Shown: positions 43,901 through 51,509, counted from the stretch's first letter. The stretch is DNA of 64,000 nt from an uncultured Lachnospiraceae bacterium (GCA_947243855.1 CAMXIK010000004.1:62001-126000); one strand, 5' to 3'. Notes: generated by a model from the letters alone, not told the origin. Numbers and translations are program-made.

Positions 43901-46900
43901 GAAACCACGAAGATGACGGTGGCGCAGGATCATGAGCTGTACGCATACTGGGTGGACGATCTGAAGCCCGATGCGCCTGTTTTGCAGGACGGTACGACGC
44001 TGCCGAAAGACTGGACCCATGACCAGAAAACGATTCCCCTTACCCTCCACGACGGCGTGGGCGTGACAGAGCTGTGGGTGAGCGTGGATGGCGGCGCTTA
44101 CATGAAAGTAAGCGGCTTTACCGGGCAGCCCGGCGACGACGATTACGATTATGTCTATGAGGGCGTGCAGGAGGGCAGCCATACTTACCGGTTTAAGGCA
44201 AAGGATGAAGCGCAGAATGAGTCCGCTCTCAGCGAATTGTTTACGGTAAAGCTGGATACCGTGACGGCAGGGCTTACGGTGACGGGCCCGGCTGTGGGCG
44301 CGGAGAAAAAGACGGGACTTGTCCTGAATGTAAAGTCAGGCAGCTTCGGTCCCAGCGGCGGTGCGCTGTCAGTCAAAAAGGACGGGCTGCTTGCCACGGA
44401 AACGACCATCATGAGCAGTGCGGCAGACGGCGTATTGTCGGCAGACTATACGGTGAAGGAGAAAGGAACTTATCACTTTTATAGCCGTACCAATGCCAAC
44501 AAAGCGGACGACGCAGCGGCAAAAGAGACTCGGTATGTGCATCAGGTGACGTTTGACAGCGAGGGCGGCAGTGCGGTGGAACCGCAGCTCGTGTGGACAT
44601 CCCGGGAGGATGAAAATGATGGCGGCGATATGGGAGGCGGTGCGGACGGTACAGCGGAGTGTAAGGTGAAAAAGCCTGCCGACCCGACGCGGACAGGGTA
44701 TCACTTTGGCGGTTGGTATACGGACAAGGCGTGCGGGGATGCGGATGCTTTTGATTTTGATACCCAGATTTATGAAGATACCACGCTTTATGCTAAATGG
44801 ACGCAGGATTCCGTGCCGGAGATTACGGCGCAGCTGTCGGCACAGAGCGGTACAACCGGGTGGCATACGGAAAAACCGCACATTACCCTGACTTATGCCG
44901 ACACGAAGGGCGTGACGCAGGTTCTGGTTTCCGTGGACGGCGGGGAGTATGAGGTGTTTTTGGATTTCGCAGGGGGCAGCCCGGCGCAGCTTCCCACGTC
45001 CGGGACAGATACTTATACAGAGCTGCGGCAGGGAGATCATACCTATACATTCCGGGTGGTAAACACCACAGCCTTAACGGAAGAGACGGAAAAGATTCGT
45101 GTCAAACTGGATACGGTGAAGCCAGAGCTCGGCGACGTCTCTTATAACGAAGGTTATGTAAACCTATGGAACTGGATCATCCGAAAGGACAGTTTGCTTG
45201 TCAACATCCCGGTGACGGAGGAGGGAAGCGGACTTGCGAAGGTGACCTACACGCTGACGCCCGGCAGTATGCAGAGTGCGGCAGCGGTTACAAAGGAGGC
45301 GAAGATAGAGAAGAAAGAGACAGATGCCGGGACGGTGTATACGGCGGTGATTGCCGTTGATCCGGATTACAAGGGCGTGATCGGGGATATCCAGGCGGTG
45401 GATGCTGCCGGAAACGTGTCGGAGCCAAAGACCGCATACGCGAACGGCATCGGCGTGATCGTGGAAAAGCAGAAACCGATCATTACCGTGAAGGCGGATC
45501 GTCTGCCCACGGAAAGTTTGGCGGGAAGTAAGCCGGAGGGAGAAGCGCTTTCCACGGCATATTACCAGACCGCGCCGAAGCTTCTGGTGACGGTGCAGGA
45601 CGGCAGTATGGCGGCGTCCGGCATCAGGGAAGTGAAGTGGCAGATTGGCAGCGGCAGTGAACATATCGTGTCCGAAGATTTTGTGACCGCCATGAAAACG
45701 GAATGTGCTTTTGATATCGACAGTTTAAGCGGCCTTGCCGGCGCGGTGCAGGTGAAAATCACGGCTGTGGACAATGCCGGAAACAGGGAGAGTCTGACCC
45801 TGACGGTAAGGATTAAGGGCAAGGAGCAGAAGCCGGACGCGAAGCCCGACTATTTGACGGAAAAGCTGACAGGGCTTATGCCGAATGCAGATTATCTGCT
45901 TGGGACAGCGGACGGTATGGAGATTTCCCGCAAGGCTGATGCCGAAGGCAATATCAGGATAGACGACGGTTGGTTCGGTACGGAAATTGCGATCATAAAG
46001 AAGGGTGACGGTACAAACACCGAGGACAGTGATGCCCAGAACCTTTCGCTCGCGGCACGCCCGGCGGCGCCAAACCTCGGAAAGAGCGACGAGACAATCA
46101 AAGGTAAGAAGGACGGAACGATTACGGGGCTGACGACGGCTATGGAGATCAGTACGGACAGCGGCAGGACATGGACGAAAGCCACGGGAAATCTTTCCGA
46201 TGCGGCGGCAGGATCATACCTTGCGCGGATGGCGGCGGCACAGACCGCGCCCTACGGAAAAACGGCCGAGATTGTGGTGGGAGAGGGCAGAACCCTCACC
46301 GTCAGCTTTGATTCGCAGGGCGGAAGCGCGGTATCTCCTGTGACGGGGCTGTCATGGCAGGCGACGGTCAAAAAGCCCTCTGACCCGGCAAAGGCGGATT
46401 TGGCGTTTGTGGGGTGGTTTCGGGAAGCTTCCTGTAGGAACCGCTGGCATTTTGCGGCGCAGGACGGGGCGGACCGGGTGGAGTCGGATGTGACCCTGTA
46501 CGCGAAATGGCTTACGAGAGCGGAAACGCCTGCGGCGGTGATTGCTTACCGCACGGAAACCATGACGGAACTGACGCCCGGCGCGGTTTATCTGATCGAA
46601 GGAAAAGAGTTTACCGCTTCGGCGGAAGGCGTTGTGGCGATTGACGAGAGCTGGTTTGGGAAAACGATTCGGATTATCAGGAGAGGAAACGGGGTAGATA
46701 CAGGGGACAGCAATCCCCAGCTTCTGCCGGTGCCGAACCGTCCGGCGGGCCCCGGGCAGGTGGAGCCGCAGGCCGAGAGCAGAGAGGGCGGAAAGGACGG
46801 AAAACTGACGAAAACAGACACAACCATGCAGTACCGAAAGAAAGGAAGCGTAGAGTGGATATCCGTCACGGTCGGGGAAGTCACAGGGCTGGAACCCGGC

Positions 46901-48241
46901 GATTACGAGCTGCGTTATGTGGCGACGGACACGGCCTTTTCCTCGGAGATTGTGGTGAAGACGGTCAAACCATATAGTCCGCCGAAGAAGGAGGATGACA
47001 AGAAGAAAGAGGATATTGACAAAACGGGAGACGGAGGAGGGAATCCCGGTGGAGAGACACCGCCTGCCGGGGGTGGCACAGGCGGCGGACAGCCCGGCGG
47101 CACGAATCCGGGCGATACAAAACCGGGCGGAGGCACAGACCCGAGCGGAGACAGAAACGCGGGAGACGATGGCACAGACCCTACGGGTGGCAGAAAACCG
47201 GGCGACGACGGCACAGACCCTACGGGTGGCAGAAAACCGGGCGACGACGGCGCAGACCTTACGGGTGGCAGAAAACCGGGCGACGGCGGCACAGACCCGA
47301 GCGGCGGTATAGAATCCGGGGACGAGACTGATCCGAAGCGCGGTACGGCGCCGAAACATACTGTGGAGGACGGCAGGATTGTGCCTGCATCGGGAAACGA
47401 CAGCGGTATTGACGGAAACAGCGCAGACGGAAACGGCACGGGCTATGGAGGAAACGGGACAGGAAGCGGCAACAGCGGAAACGGAGACGGCACGGGATAT
47501 GGAGCGGATGGCAGCGAAAGTTGGGCAAAAGCGCATCCTTACGCGGTCGGCAAGACTGTGGAAACTTTGACTATCCCCGTGGACGCGGGCGCAGTCATTG
47601 TGACGGTCAACAATGTGGATGAGACGCTGTGTACGGCGCAGGCGGCGGATGCCGTGGCGGTGACGAACGCGGTGCTGACAAAGGAGGAGATTGCACGGGT
47701 ATCGAAGGGAGAAACCATTGAGATCCGCATTGACGTGGAACGGATCGACGACAAGGTAGGCAAAGAGGAGAAGTCCGTAATCGAACAGGGAATCGAGGAC
47801 GCACAGAAGGAAACGAGCGGTCTGACAATCGGCATGTATGTGGATATTTCCATGTTTATGCGCAGAGGTGAAGGCGAGTGGAACGCGGTTCATGAGACAG
47901 GCGAGCCGGTGGAAATCATAATTGATATACCAGAGGAGCTTTGCGAACTGACCGCAGACTTTTACATTGCGCGGGCACACGCGGGAGAGTGCACTTTGCT
48001 TCAGGATCTGGATGATGCGGCGGAGACGATTACCATTGAGACGGAGCGGTTTTCCACCTACGCGATTGCGTATCAGCTGCTTGCGGACCAGAACGGCGGA
48101 CGCTGCGGATTGTGCCATATCTGCCCGACGTTTTTGGGGATATGTTACTTTATCTGGCTGCTTTTGATTGTGGCTGCCGCGATTTTGCTGATTATCATTT
48201 TGCAGCGGAGAAAAGATAAGGAACCGCAGGAAGAGAGCTGA
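37910..48241 (+). CDS. Giant multi-domain cell-surface protein with InlB-type repeats
   Basis: About 3,443 residues. A long signal peptide (RRILTGVLALAMVL, ending near SVHA) is followed by an acidic repeat region built on EEQNPGDG. Next come a CPVC-containing segment, an alpha/beta domain (39170-39860) and several Ig/fibronectin-like beta domains (39900-43000). Listeria-Bacteroides (InlB B / Flg_new) repeats of the type GWYTDE...LYAKW lie at 43330-43960, 44540-44810 and 46280-46520. A Pro/Gly-rich tract (46975-47540) and a final beta domain precede CGLCHICPTFLGIC, one membrane helix and a short charged tail. No LPXTG motif is present. I prefer the ATG at 37910 (AGAAGGAG upstream); ATGs at 37850 and 37880 are possible. 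An adhesin or matrix-binding role is inferred. Confidence 0.85.
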   Translation: MNRKDDHNSGMNKRGRKTGRRILTGVLALAMVLTQQSEFAGILSVHAEQKEEACRITGFVPLSADVREQRVPVGTDIADLSLPDTLEAYVLTEDAENEWGGVESESPKDPEEEDDGEEQNPGYGNDSEEQNPGDGNDSEEQNPGDGDGGEEQNPGDGDGGEEQNPDDGGDSGENESGGGNENAGGNGEENPDADSTGGSREQDGDAQDEARAAQITRETVGFSIKTGSFVMPAYGSEHTQDDLIAGTLTTDGQDTDTMPAEEKDASEDVRTESETNTEEVTIEDITWEPAPSYDGDTEGVYLFTPILPEEYELAEDVSLPEIRVSVGCIHGIVAAGEDCPVCGLQEEIDALPDAEEVEEALQGMFTGTSRMSEEEIEALYERLLALSDTYEGFPREWQEMVDAEKLFALLALFSGEDRLMTTADGKDVLIFSTELKPLYYDTELRQFVESVAQVFSDAGYGVRLKADDKVRHLSEDDMDGIGLMILFLPGWPLIDGDISLMRDFLASGGRIVMIGENSAVFYKENRILSEAAEKLGADFRIEDKFIGTRTSIAKGSADMPATALTQDVKESLTCDYLAPITYTGSAESVLLLNGQPWMVDQAAGRGRITAIGDCNCFDSLNGSHGWKGTEQEKKDTKAWILRWLLDARENQRTVLEGKDPNLGFAGSLIFSIDAKEHVAELGDYTFTVTYTGSDRSPNGEINEATVGTDDVTVKDSAGASLLISKAEIVSGRGTKKLVVRYTVEAQQSNSFTPGDYTIDINNAAVADKAGKQVGGNPQAAVFHVTSSPLRITGPDNLVIPQGGTGVLSVSVSSVDGKSYTYQYQWYQKKNDVYEAVTGATRAAYTLSAAQTAVPGEYTYRCEVWANGHPEFRIPSEDALVTVEKGIAIDTPTAAEIAGKDCDYTLSATLLEPGSDRIVETGFVWGIMGSPTLSLNGGSAKTASPVTAANQKISVAVTGLTKTVTYYGRAYVKTAGGNVVYSNAVPFGKTGNLGQFSVKNNGDNTFTVTLTGGVGEQMVFYRTVNGSAVGGTHFTHKAGMLTFNGSGSQTVTVTEHAVTSAYGGETSTAYANADRTYSLEIYRPMGGATILAGTATRTMAKNSSYAVSRDVYQEKERSYSTSNDNKYVVDRSKTNNHQVFYSNNRGYNTSHLDNVGCYKNFNVQRTIAAWDDKVNAYVKATADGYYYRLRFTGVEEEDGYEHIWIADHAPNSFNSGNEYDGPVALEDSNVGSAKYTARWETENGKNMTVTVPGAGERSNVYDFNTQVRSGAVEGDYLVFGLYDEANIWFAATGKDQDRWVMLTYKDWTKIKDETEPQLLGVAPMAQTAYAVGDNITIALVFDEIVDVKNSTLGSVRIQTNVTSDLSYSGGGDTNVLYFTGKVTTEFKGGDIQLKGITGSSYIKDMCDTTGTANTNTSGTTTITTTGTSAPKITLTNNGVTEGVAKAQISVQNADLLQYCFTQDAGMPAVGWTKAGSLSYTATNPALTAGTYYLHVMAINRSTGEAAYEKTSFTVTPQQQQEQEQKLTLTADTDNSQWARSRTILLEKQGSGTLTLNVKKPDGTSQSVTGNSYTAAANGNYVFTLSNGSKNVTKTVTVEKIDRTNPKVTVSAIPTPWQASAPTVTISGTDVGGSGIASLQYKWVTTKGAYPTSGLTSLGKTGTSVNGTVSGSGLTDGVNYLYYKAVDSVGNTVQGYSSALRLDRITPTITLGAAQADGPNAIFSVQVTFGPSAGRTVCQKQGDSYAMTVRGNTFGVNEAGQYTFTATSGAGKQATKAAPGICSVTLNAGEGIFESDMQAEDEEPSHTDTWLVVSGGKIVEPVYGAPIREHYTIKGWYTNSACTTPYNFNTAVTANRTLYAGWTPDSYSVTYEKNGGTITDETGYQEYTYGKGLTLPTAAQIERTGYTFGGWYTDEDFAEDTKVTELTATDADDKTFYAKWTANEYTVTYDYQGATGAADQETKTVTYDDPYGSLPEPEKTGYSFKGWYTQADGQGDSVLETTKMTVAQDHELYAYWVDDLKPDAPVLQDGTTLPKDWTHDQKTIPLTLHDGVGVTELWVSVDGGAYMKVSGFTGQPGDDDYDYVYEGVQEGSHTYRFKAKDEAQNESALSELFTVKLDTVTAGLTVTGPAVGAEKKTGLVLNVKSGSFGPSGGALSVKKDGLLATETTIMSSAADGVLSADYTVKEKGTYHFYSRTNANKADDAAAKETRYVHQVTFDSEGGSAVEPQLVWTSREDENDGGDMGGGADGTAECKVKKPADPTRTGYHFGGWYTDKACGDADAFDFDTQIYEDTTLYAKWTQDSVPEITAQLSAQSGTTGWHTEKPHITLTYADTKGVTQVLVSVDGGEYEVFLDFAGGSPAQLPTSGTDTYTELRQGDHTYTFRVVNTTALTEETEKIRVKLDTVKPELGDVSYNEGYVNLWNWIIRKDSLLVNIPVTEEGSGLAKVTYTLTPGSMQSAAAVTKEAKIEKKETDAGTVYTAVIAVDPDYKGVIGDIQAVDAAGNVSEPKTAYANGIGVIVEKQKPIITVKADRLPTESLAGSKPEGEALSTAYYQTAPKLLVTVQDGSMAASGIREVKWQIGSGSEHIVSEDFVTAMKTECAFDIDSLSGLAGAVQVKITAVDNAGNRESLTLTVRIKGKEQKPDAKPDYLTEKLTGLMPNADYLLGTADGMEISRKADAEGNIRIDDGWFGTEIAIIKKGDGTNTEDSDAQNLSLAARPAAPNLGKSDETIKGKKDGTITGLTTAMEISTDSGRTWTKATGNLSDAAAGSYLARMAAAQTAPYGKTAEIVVGEGRTLTVSFDSQGGSAVSPVTGLSWQATVKKPSDPAKADLAFVGWFREASCRNRWHFAAQDGADRVESDVTLYAKWLTRAETPAAVIAYRTETMTELTPGAVYLIEGKEFTASAEGVVAIDESWFGKTIRIIRRGNGVDTGDSNPQLLPVPNRPAGPGQVEPQAESREGGKDGKLTKTDTTMQYRKKGSVEWISVTVGEVTGLEPGDYELRYVATDTAFSSEIVVKTVKPYSPPKKEDDKKKEDIDKTGDGGGNPGGETPPAGGGTGGGQPGGTNPGDTKPGGGTDPSGDRNAGDDGTDPTGGRKPGDDGTDPTGGRKPGDDGADLTGGRKPGDGGTDPSGGIESGDETDPKRGTAPKHTVEDGRIVPASGNDSGIDGNSADGNGTGYGGNGTGSGNSGNGDGTGYGADGSESWAKAHPYAVGKTVETLTIPVDAGAVIVTVNNVDETLCTAQAADAVAVTNAVLTKEEIARVSKGETIEIRIDVERIDDKVGKEEKSVIEQGIEDAQKETSGLTIGMYVDISMFMRRGEGEWNAVHETGEPVEIIIDIPEELCELTADFYIARAHAGECTLLQDLDDAAETITIETERFSTYAIAYQLLADQNGGRCGLCHICPTFLGICYFIWLLLIVAAAILLIIILQRRKDKEPQEES
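38205..38213 (+). repeat. G9 homopolymer in the giant surface-protein gene
   Basis: Nine consecutive G residues about 300 bases into the coding sequence, read as Trp-Gly-Gly-Val. Gain or loss of one G would shift the frame and stop synthesis of nearly the whole protein, as in phase-variable contingency loci. Confidence 0.7.
38254..38430 (+). repeat. 33-base in-frame tandem repeat (EEQNPGDG)
   Basis: Nearly five units of 33 bases encode 11-residue repeats of the type SEEQNPGDGND, degenerating at the 3' end. They create an acidic, flexible spacer near the N-terminus of the giant protein. Confidence 0.85.
47164..47315 (+). repeat. 39-base in-frame tandem repeat (DDGTDPTGGRKPG)
   Basis: Three near-identical units of 39 bases plus a degenerate fourth encode 13-residue repeats within the Pro/Gly-rich stalk before the last domain. 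The near-identity points to recent copy-number change. Confidence 0.85.
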
Positions 48242-48278
48242 GGATTTTTATAAGAAGGAAAGGAAGAGAGGATGAGGG

Positions 48279-48311
48279 CAGCGTACATCGGAAAGGATGT
48301 GCGCTGTTTTT
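48279..48311 (+). terminator. Terminator of the giant surface-protein gene
   Basis: CAGCGTACATC (48279-48289) pairs with GATGTGCGCTG (48296-48306) with one G-T wobble and a GGAAAG loop, followed by TTTTT. Confidence 0.85.
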
Positions 48312-48673
48312 CTGCTAATTTGTCCTTTTGAATTTAATTTAGTCATTTTTATTTATTGTGATTAAATTAAGCTTGACTTTGATATTGTTGAAAGATAATA
48401 TGGAAATATAAGAAACAGTATATTTTTTGTTGATATTGTGAAGAAACCTTGACGAGGTAATAGGGAAGCATAGGAAACATCTATCAATCCTTTGGCGGGC
48501 AGGACGTTTCCCCGACACTTGAGGAAAAAGAGAGGGAGTAAAATTAATAGATGATCATACTTTGATTGCGTTGACCATTATGATTGCGGAATCGCGGCCA
48601 GAGGAAATGGAAATGATGATCACGGTGGTGATGAACTGTATCAAATATATTTAGATTTATAAAGGGGGAAATT
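48312..48673. other. AT-rich region before the fic gene, with a possible gene remnant
   Basis: AT-rich sequence with no clear gene. A short open frame at about 48550-48653 (IDDHTLIALTIMIAESRPEEMEM..., stop TAG at 48651-48653) has no plausible start. It may be the end of a decayed gene or a small antitoxin. AAAGGGGG before the Fic ATG is its ribosome binding site. Confidence 0.35.
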
Positions 48674-49297
48674 ATGGCACTGGAAAACAAACTCAACCTA
48701 ACTGATTCTACAGAACTAGCTCGTGCGGAAGAAAATATTAGTAAGAAAAAGGCGATATTGCTTTTTGAAAGCGGATATTTATACACATTAAAGGCGGGAA
48801 CTCTTGACAGTCTTTTAAGTATACACAAATACCTTTTTGAGGATATCTATGATTTTGCAGGAAAGGTAAGGAAAGTTAATCTTGCAAAGGGTAATTTCAG
48901 GTTTGCATCGGTTACTTATCTGCATGAGGCGCTTAAAAACATTGAGAAAATGTCGCAATCAACTTTTGACGAGATTGTTGAGAAATACGTGGAGATGAAT
49001 GTGGCGCATCCGTTCCGGGAAGGAAACGGCAGGGCGATGAGAATCTGGTTGGATTTAATTTTACAGCAGGAGCTTAAGATGGTGATAGATTGGAGCAGGA
49101 TTGACAAGGATGATTATTTGCTTGCTATGGAGAGAAGTCCGATTAGAGACATTGAGATAAAATATCTGCTGAAAGGCGCTTTGACAGATAAAATAAACGA
49201 TCGGGAAGTGTATATGAAAGGGATAGATTACAGCTATTATTACGAGGGATATACGATTTATCGGACAGGAGAGCTTTTAGAAGAAGCGGATATATGA
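48674..49297 (+). CDS. Fic family AMPylation protein
   Basis: A 207-residue Fic-domain protein. The complete catalytic loop HPFREGNGR starts with His112; upstream FEDIYDFAGKVRKVNLAKGNFRF is the flap/target-binding part. Fic enzymes transfer AMP (or another phosphate group) to target proteins. No inhibitory (S/T)xxxE(G/N) helix is obvious within the protein, so it may be a class needing a separate antitoxin; none is convincingly present. AT-rich codons and a poor upstream region suggest it is acquired DNA. Confidence 0.85.
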   Translation: MALENKLNLTDSTELARAEENISKKKAILLFESGYLYTLKAGTLDSLLSIHKYLFEDIYDFAGKVRKVNLAKGNFRFASVTYLHEALKNIEKMSQSTFDEIVEKYVEMNVAHPFREGNGRAMRIWLDLILQQELKMVIDWSRIDKDDYLLAMERSPIRDIEIKYLLKGALTDKINDREVYMKGIDYSYYYEGYTIYRTGELLEEADI

Positions 49298-49426
49298 TGC
49301 GATGGCTTGATTTTTCTCTGATATATTTTTGCAAGCTGTAGAAAACTTCCATTTATGCCGATATCATTACCAGAAGTAAATTTCGGGAACAAAAACCTAT
49401 TTATATATAATTGACAAGAATAGGAG

Positions 49427-49436
49427 GTTTACATAA
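49427..49436 (-). repeat. TTATGTAAAC dispersed motif copy overlapping a ribosome binding site
   Basis: A minus-strand copy continuing as CTCC. Its 3' part overlaps the TAGGAGG site of the following gene, between that site and its ATG. Confidence 0.6.
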
Positions 49437-49437
49437 T

Positions 49438-50037
49438 ATGAAAATCGGTGAAGCCCAAAAAGCCTACAGACAACAGCTCGGCCTCCTCAGAGGACAGCGC
49501 AGCGACTTTGTAAAACAACAGAAAGAAAACCGCCAGAAGATGGAGGAAGCCAGAAAGAAAAGCGAAGAGCAGGGCGTGACCTTTGAGTTCTCCGAAGCCT
49601 ATCTGGAACGGGAAAAGGAATTGCAGGAGAAAATCGACGAGCTTTCCGGACAGATCAAAAAAGACGAGAAGACGCTTGACGAACTGATTGAGCAGGAGGT
49701 CGGGATATTCAACAGTGTTGCCTCTAAACAGCAGGCGGACGCGATGAAGGAGTACGGCGAGGAAATGGCCAAGTGTCTGGAAATCGCCAGAAGAATCAGC
49801 AGAGGCGACAAGGTGCCAGCGCAGGATGAAAAGAAGCTGATGGACTTTAATATGGATATCTATAAGATGGCGAAAGAAATGGCGGCCATGAACATGGAGG
49901 GAGAACACGAGGAATGGGATTCCCTCTGGGGAGAGGAAGAGGAGAAAGAGTACGAAGATCCCTTTGAAGCTTCCCAAAATGCGGAGACAGATGTAGAAAT
50001 GCCGGAAGGCATGGAGGCTTCGTCGGAGGCTGAATAG
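49438..50037 (+). CDS. Coiled-coil hypothetical protein
   Basis: A 199-residue, very hydrophilic protein with no membrane segment. Two long coiled-coil stretches occupy roughly residues 15-80 (QQKENRQKMEEARKKSEEQG, then REKELQEKIDELSGQIKKDEKTL). The last 50 residues are strongly acidic (SLWGEEEEKEYEDPFEAS). The opening MKIGEAQKAYRQQLGLL is reminiscent of small Lachnospiraceae coiled-coil proteins of unknown role. AGGAGG 11 bases before the ATG at 49438 fixes the start. Own terminator downstream. Confidence 0.65.
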   Translation: MKIGEAQKAYRQQLGLLRGQRSDFVKQQKENRQKMEEARKKSEEQGVTFEFSEAYLEREKELQEKIDELSGQIKKDEKTLDELIEQEVGIFNSVASKQQADAMKEYGEEMAKCLEIARRISRGDKVPAQDEKKLMDFNMDIYKMAKEMAAMNMEGEHEEWDSLWGEEEEKEYEDPFEASQNAETDVEMPEGMEASSEAE

Positions 50038-50082
50038 CAGGGATTTAGGCGAAAAGAGGGCTTGGTTCTATAAAAGGATGTG

Positions 50083-50119
50083 ACGGTGGTTTTTCGATGA
50101 GGGAGAACCGCCGTTTTTT
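50083..50119 (+). terminator. Terminator after the coiled-coil gene
   Basis: ACGGTGGTT (from 50083) pairs with AACCGCCGT (50106-50114) with one G-T wobble; a run of six T follows. Confidence 0.8.
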
Positions 50120-50140
50120 GCAATGATGTGCGAAAAATTC

Positions 50141-50169
50141 TTGAGAGGTGTGCATAATCATGATATAAT
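50141..50169 (+). promoter_or_regulatory. Strong sigma-A-type promoter before the DUF1016 gene
   Basis: TTGAGA (50141-50146), 17 bases, TATAAT (50164-50169). The ATG is 144 bases downstream, leaving an AT-rich leader of about 135 bases with no clear structure. Confidence 0.65.
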
Positions 50170-50312
50170 ATTTGGTAAAATTTTGATGATTTATGAAGGA
50201 AACAGGCGGTATTTACGATAGAAATGTAAGAAATATATAAAACAAAAGAATAATATTACTATAAATGTATGTAATAATCGGATATTTAAGGCATGAGAGG
50301 GGAGGGTGAAAC

Positions 50313-51410
50313 ATGGAGAAACAACTGCCAGAAACCATAGATATGGACAAGTCATTGAATAAATTGTGCAAAAATTCAATAGATTTAGTTGAATATGCAA
50401 GAGGGCTTACAGGAAAACAGATTAACATCATTCAGTTAATGACATTTTATTCCATAGGAAGATGGATTGTGGAAGAACAGCAACAAGGCGAAAGCAGAGC
50501 GAAATATGGTCAACGAGTGATTAAAAGACTTTCAGAAGCGCTGACCGAGCAATACGGAAGAGGATTTTCAGAGGATACATTGAAAAATGCCAGAAAATTT
50601 TATTTGACATATAATAGCCGAATAAGCGAAACAGTGTTTAGCCTTTTTGCTATTCAAAAAAGTGAAACAGTGTTTCGCTTTTTTGAAAAAGAAGCGCCAT
50701 TTACGCTTCCGTGGTCCCATTATCTTCAATTGATGCGCATAAAAGACGAGAATGAGAGAAAATTTTATGAAATAGAAGCAACAAACGAGGCGTGGGGAAT
50801 ACGAACATTGCAGAGACAATATAATGCAAGCCTTTATGAAAGGTTGGCTTTGAGTAGGGAAAAGGACGAGGTAATGCAGCTTGCATCCGAAGGCAATGTG
50901 ATTACAAAACCACAGGATATCGTGAAACAACCTACGGTGCTTGAGTTTCTTGGATTAGATGAAAAAGCAAAATATGTAGAATCTGATTTGGAGACTGCAA
51001 TTATCAACAAATTACAAAAGTTTTTGTTGGAATTAGGGAAAGGCTACTTGTTTGAAGCAAGGCAGAAGAGATTTACGTTTAAAGAAGATAACTATTATGT
51101 AGATCTTGTGTTCTATAATAGACTTTTACGTTGTTATGTGCTGATAGATTTGAAGATTGATAAATTGACTCATCAGGATTTGGGCCAGATGCTAATGTAT
51201 GTGCATTATTATGATAGATATGAGAAACTGCCGGAGGAAAATCCAACGGTTGGAATTTTGTTATGCAAGGAAAAAGATGATGCTCTGGTAGAAATTACAT
51301 TACCAGATGAGGCCAATATTTACGCGTCCGAGTATCAATTGTATTTACCGGATAAGAAGGAACTTCAAAAGAAACTAAAGGAATGGATAGAGGAAGGGAC
51401 AGACTTGTAG
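50313..51410 (+). CDS. DUF1016 (YhcG-type) PD-(D/E)XK nuclease domain protein
   Basis: A 365-residue protein. The N-terminal DUF1016_N-like part has QLMTFYSIGRWIVEEQQQG, IKRLSEALTEQYGRGFSEDTL and NARKFYLTY. The C-terminal YhcG nuclease-like domain has LGKGYLFEARQKRFTFKEDNYYVDLVFYNRLLRCYVLIDLK, in which D and E/K residues form the PD-(D/E)XK core. Family members are often linked to restriction-modification loci. Here it stands alone. Codons are AT-rich. The coding sequence contains an unusual near-perfect hairpin at 50655-50685. Confidence 0.85.
   Translation: MEKQLPETIDMDKSLNKLCKNSIDLVEYARGLTGKQINIIQLMTFYSIGRWIVEEQQQGESRAKYGQRVIKRLSEALTEQYGRGFSEDTLKNARKFYLTYNSRISETVFSLFAIQKSETVFRFFEKEAPFTLPWSHYLQLMRIKDENERKFYEIEATNEAWGIRTLQRQYNASLYERLALSREKDEVMQLASEGNVITKPQDIVKQPTVLEFLGLDEKAKYVESDLETAIINKLQKFLLELGKGYLFEARQKRFTFKEDNYYVDLVFYNRLLRCYVLIDLKIDKLTHQDLGQMLMYVHYYDRYEKLPEENPTVGILLCKEKDDALVEITLPDEANIYASEYQLYLPDKKELQKKLKEWIEEGTDL
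50655..50685 (+). repeat. Near-perfect hairpin inside the DUF1016 gene
   Basis: CAAAAAAGTGAAAC (50655-50668) pairs with GTTTCGCTTTTTTG (50672-50685) with one G-T wobble and a 3-base loop, ending in six T: an intrinsic-terminator shape within coding sequence. The block GAAACAGTGTTT occurs twice (50629-50640 and 50664-50675), so a local duplication is likely. Confidence 0.6.
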
Positions 51411-51509
51411 GGTGTTTCTATAAGAATAAGGATTGCCAAAAGGCCGCAAGTGTTGATAAAATAATGCTGTGTATCAAAAAAGGGAAAATCAGACTGCAAG
51501 AGGTGAGAG

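Noticed and set aside
47164..47315. CRISPR array
   Set aside because: The repeats are directly adjacent, in frame and coding, with no spacers.
46352..48118. A 588-codon open frame on the minus strand
   Set aside because: It lies wholly inside the giant surface-protein gene, has low-complexity Arg/Val/Ser-rich content that mirrors the repeats of the + strand, and lacks a ribosome site. The same holds for the long minus-strand frames at 42911-44182 and 40709-41794.
48100..48241. LPXTG sortase signal at the end of the giant protein
   Set aside because: No LPXTG or close variant precedes the terminal helix; a Cys-rich motif is present instead.
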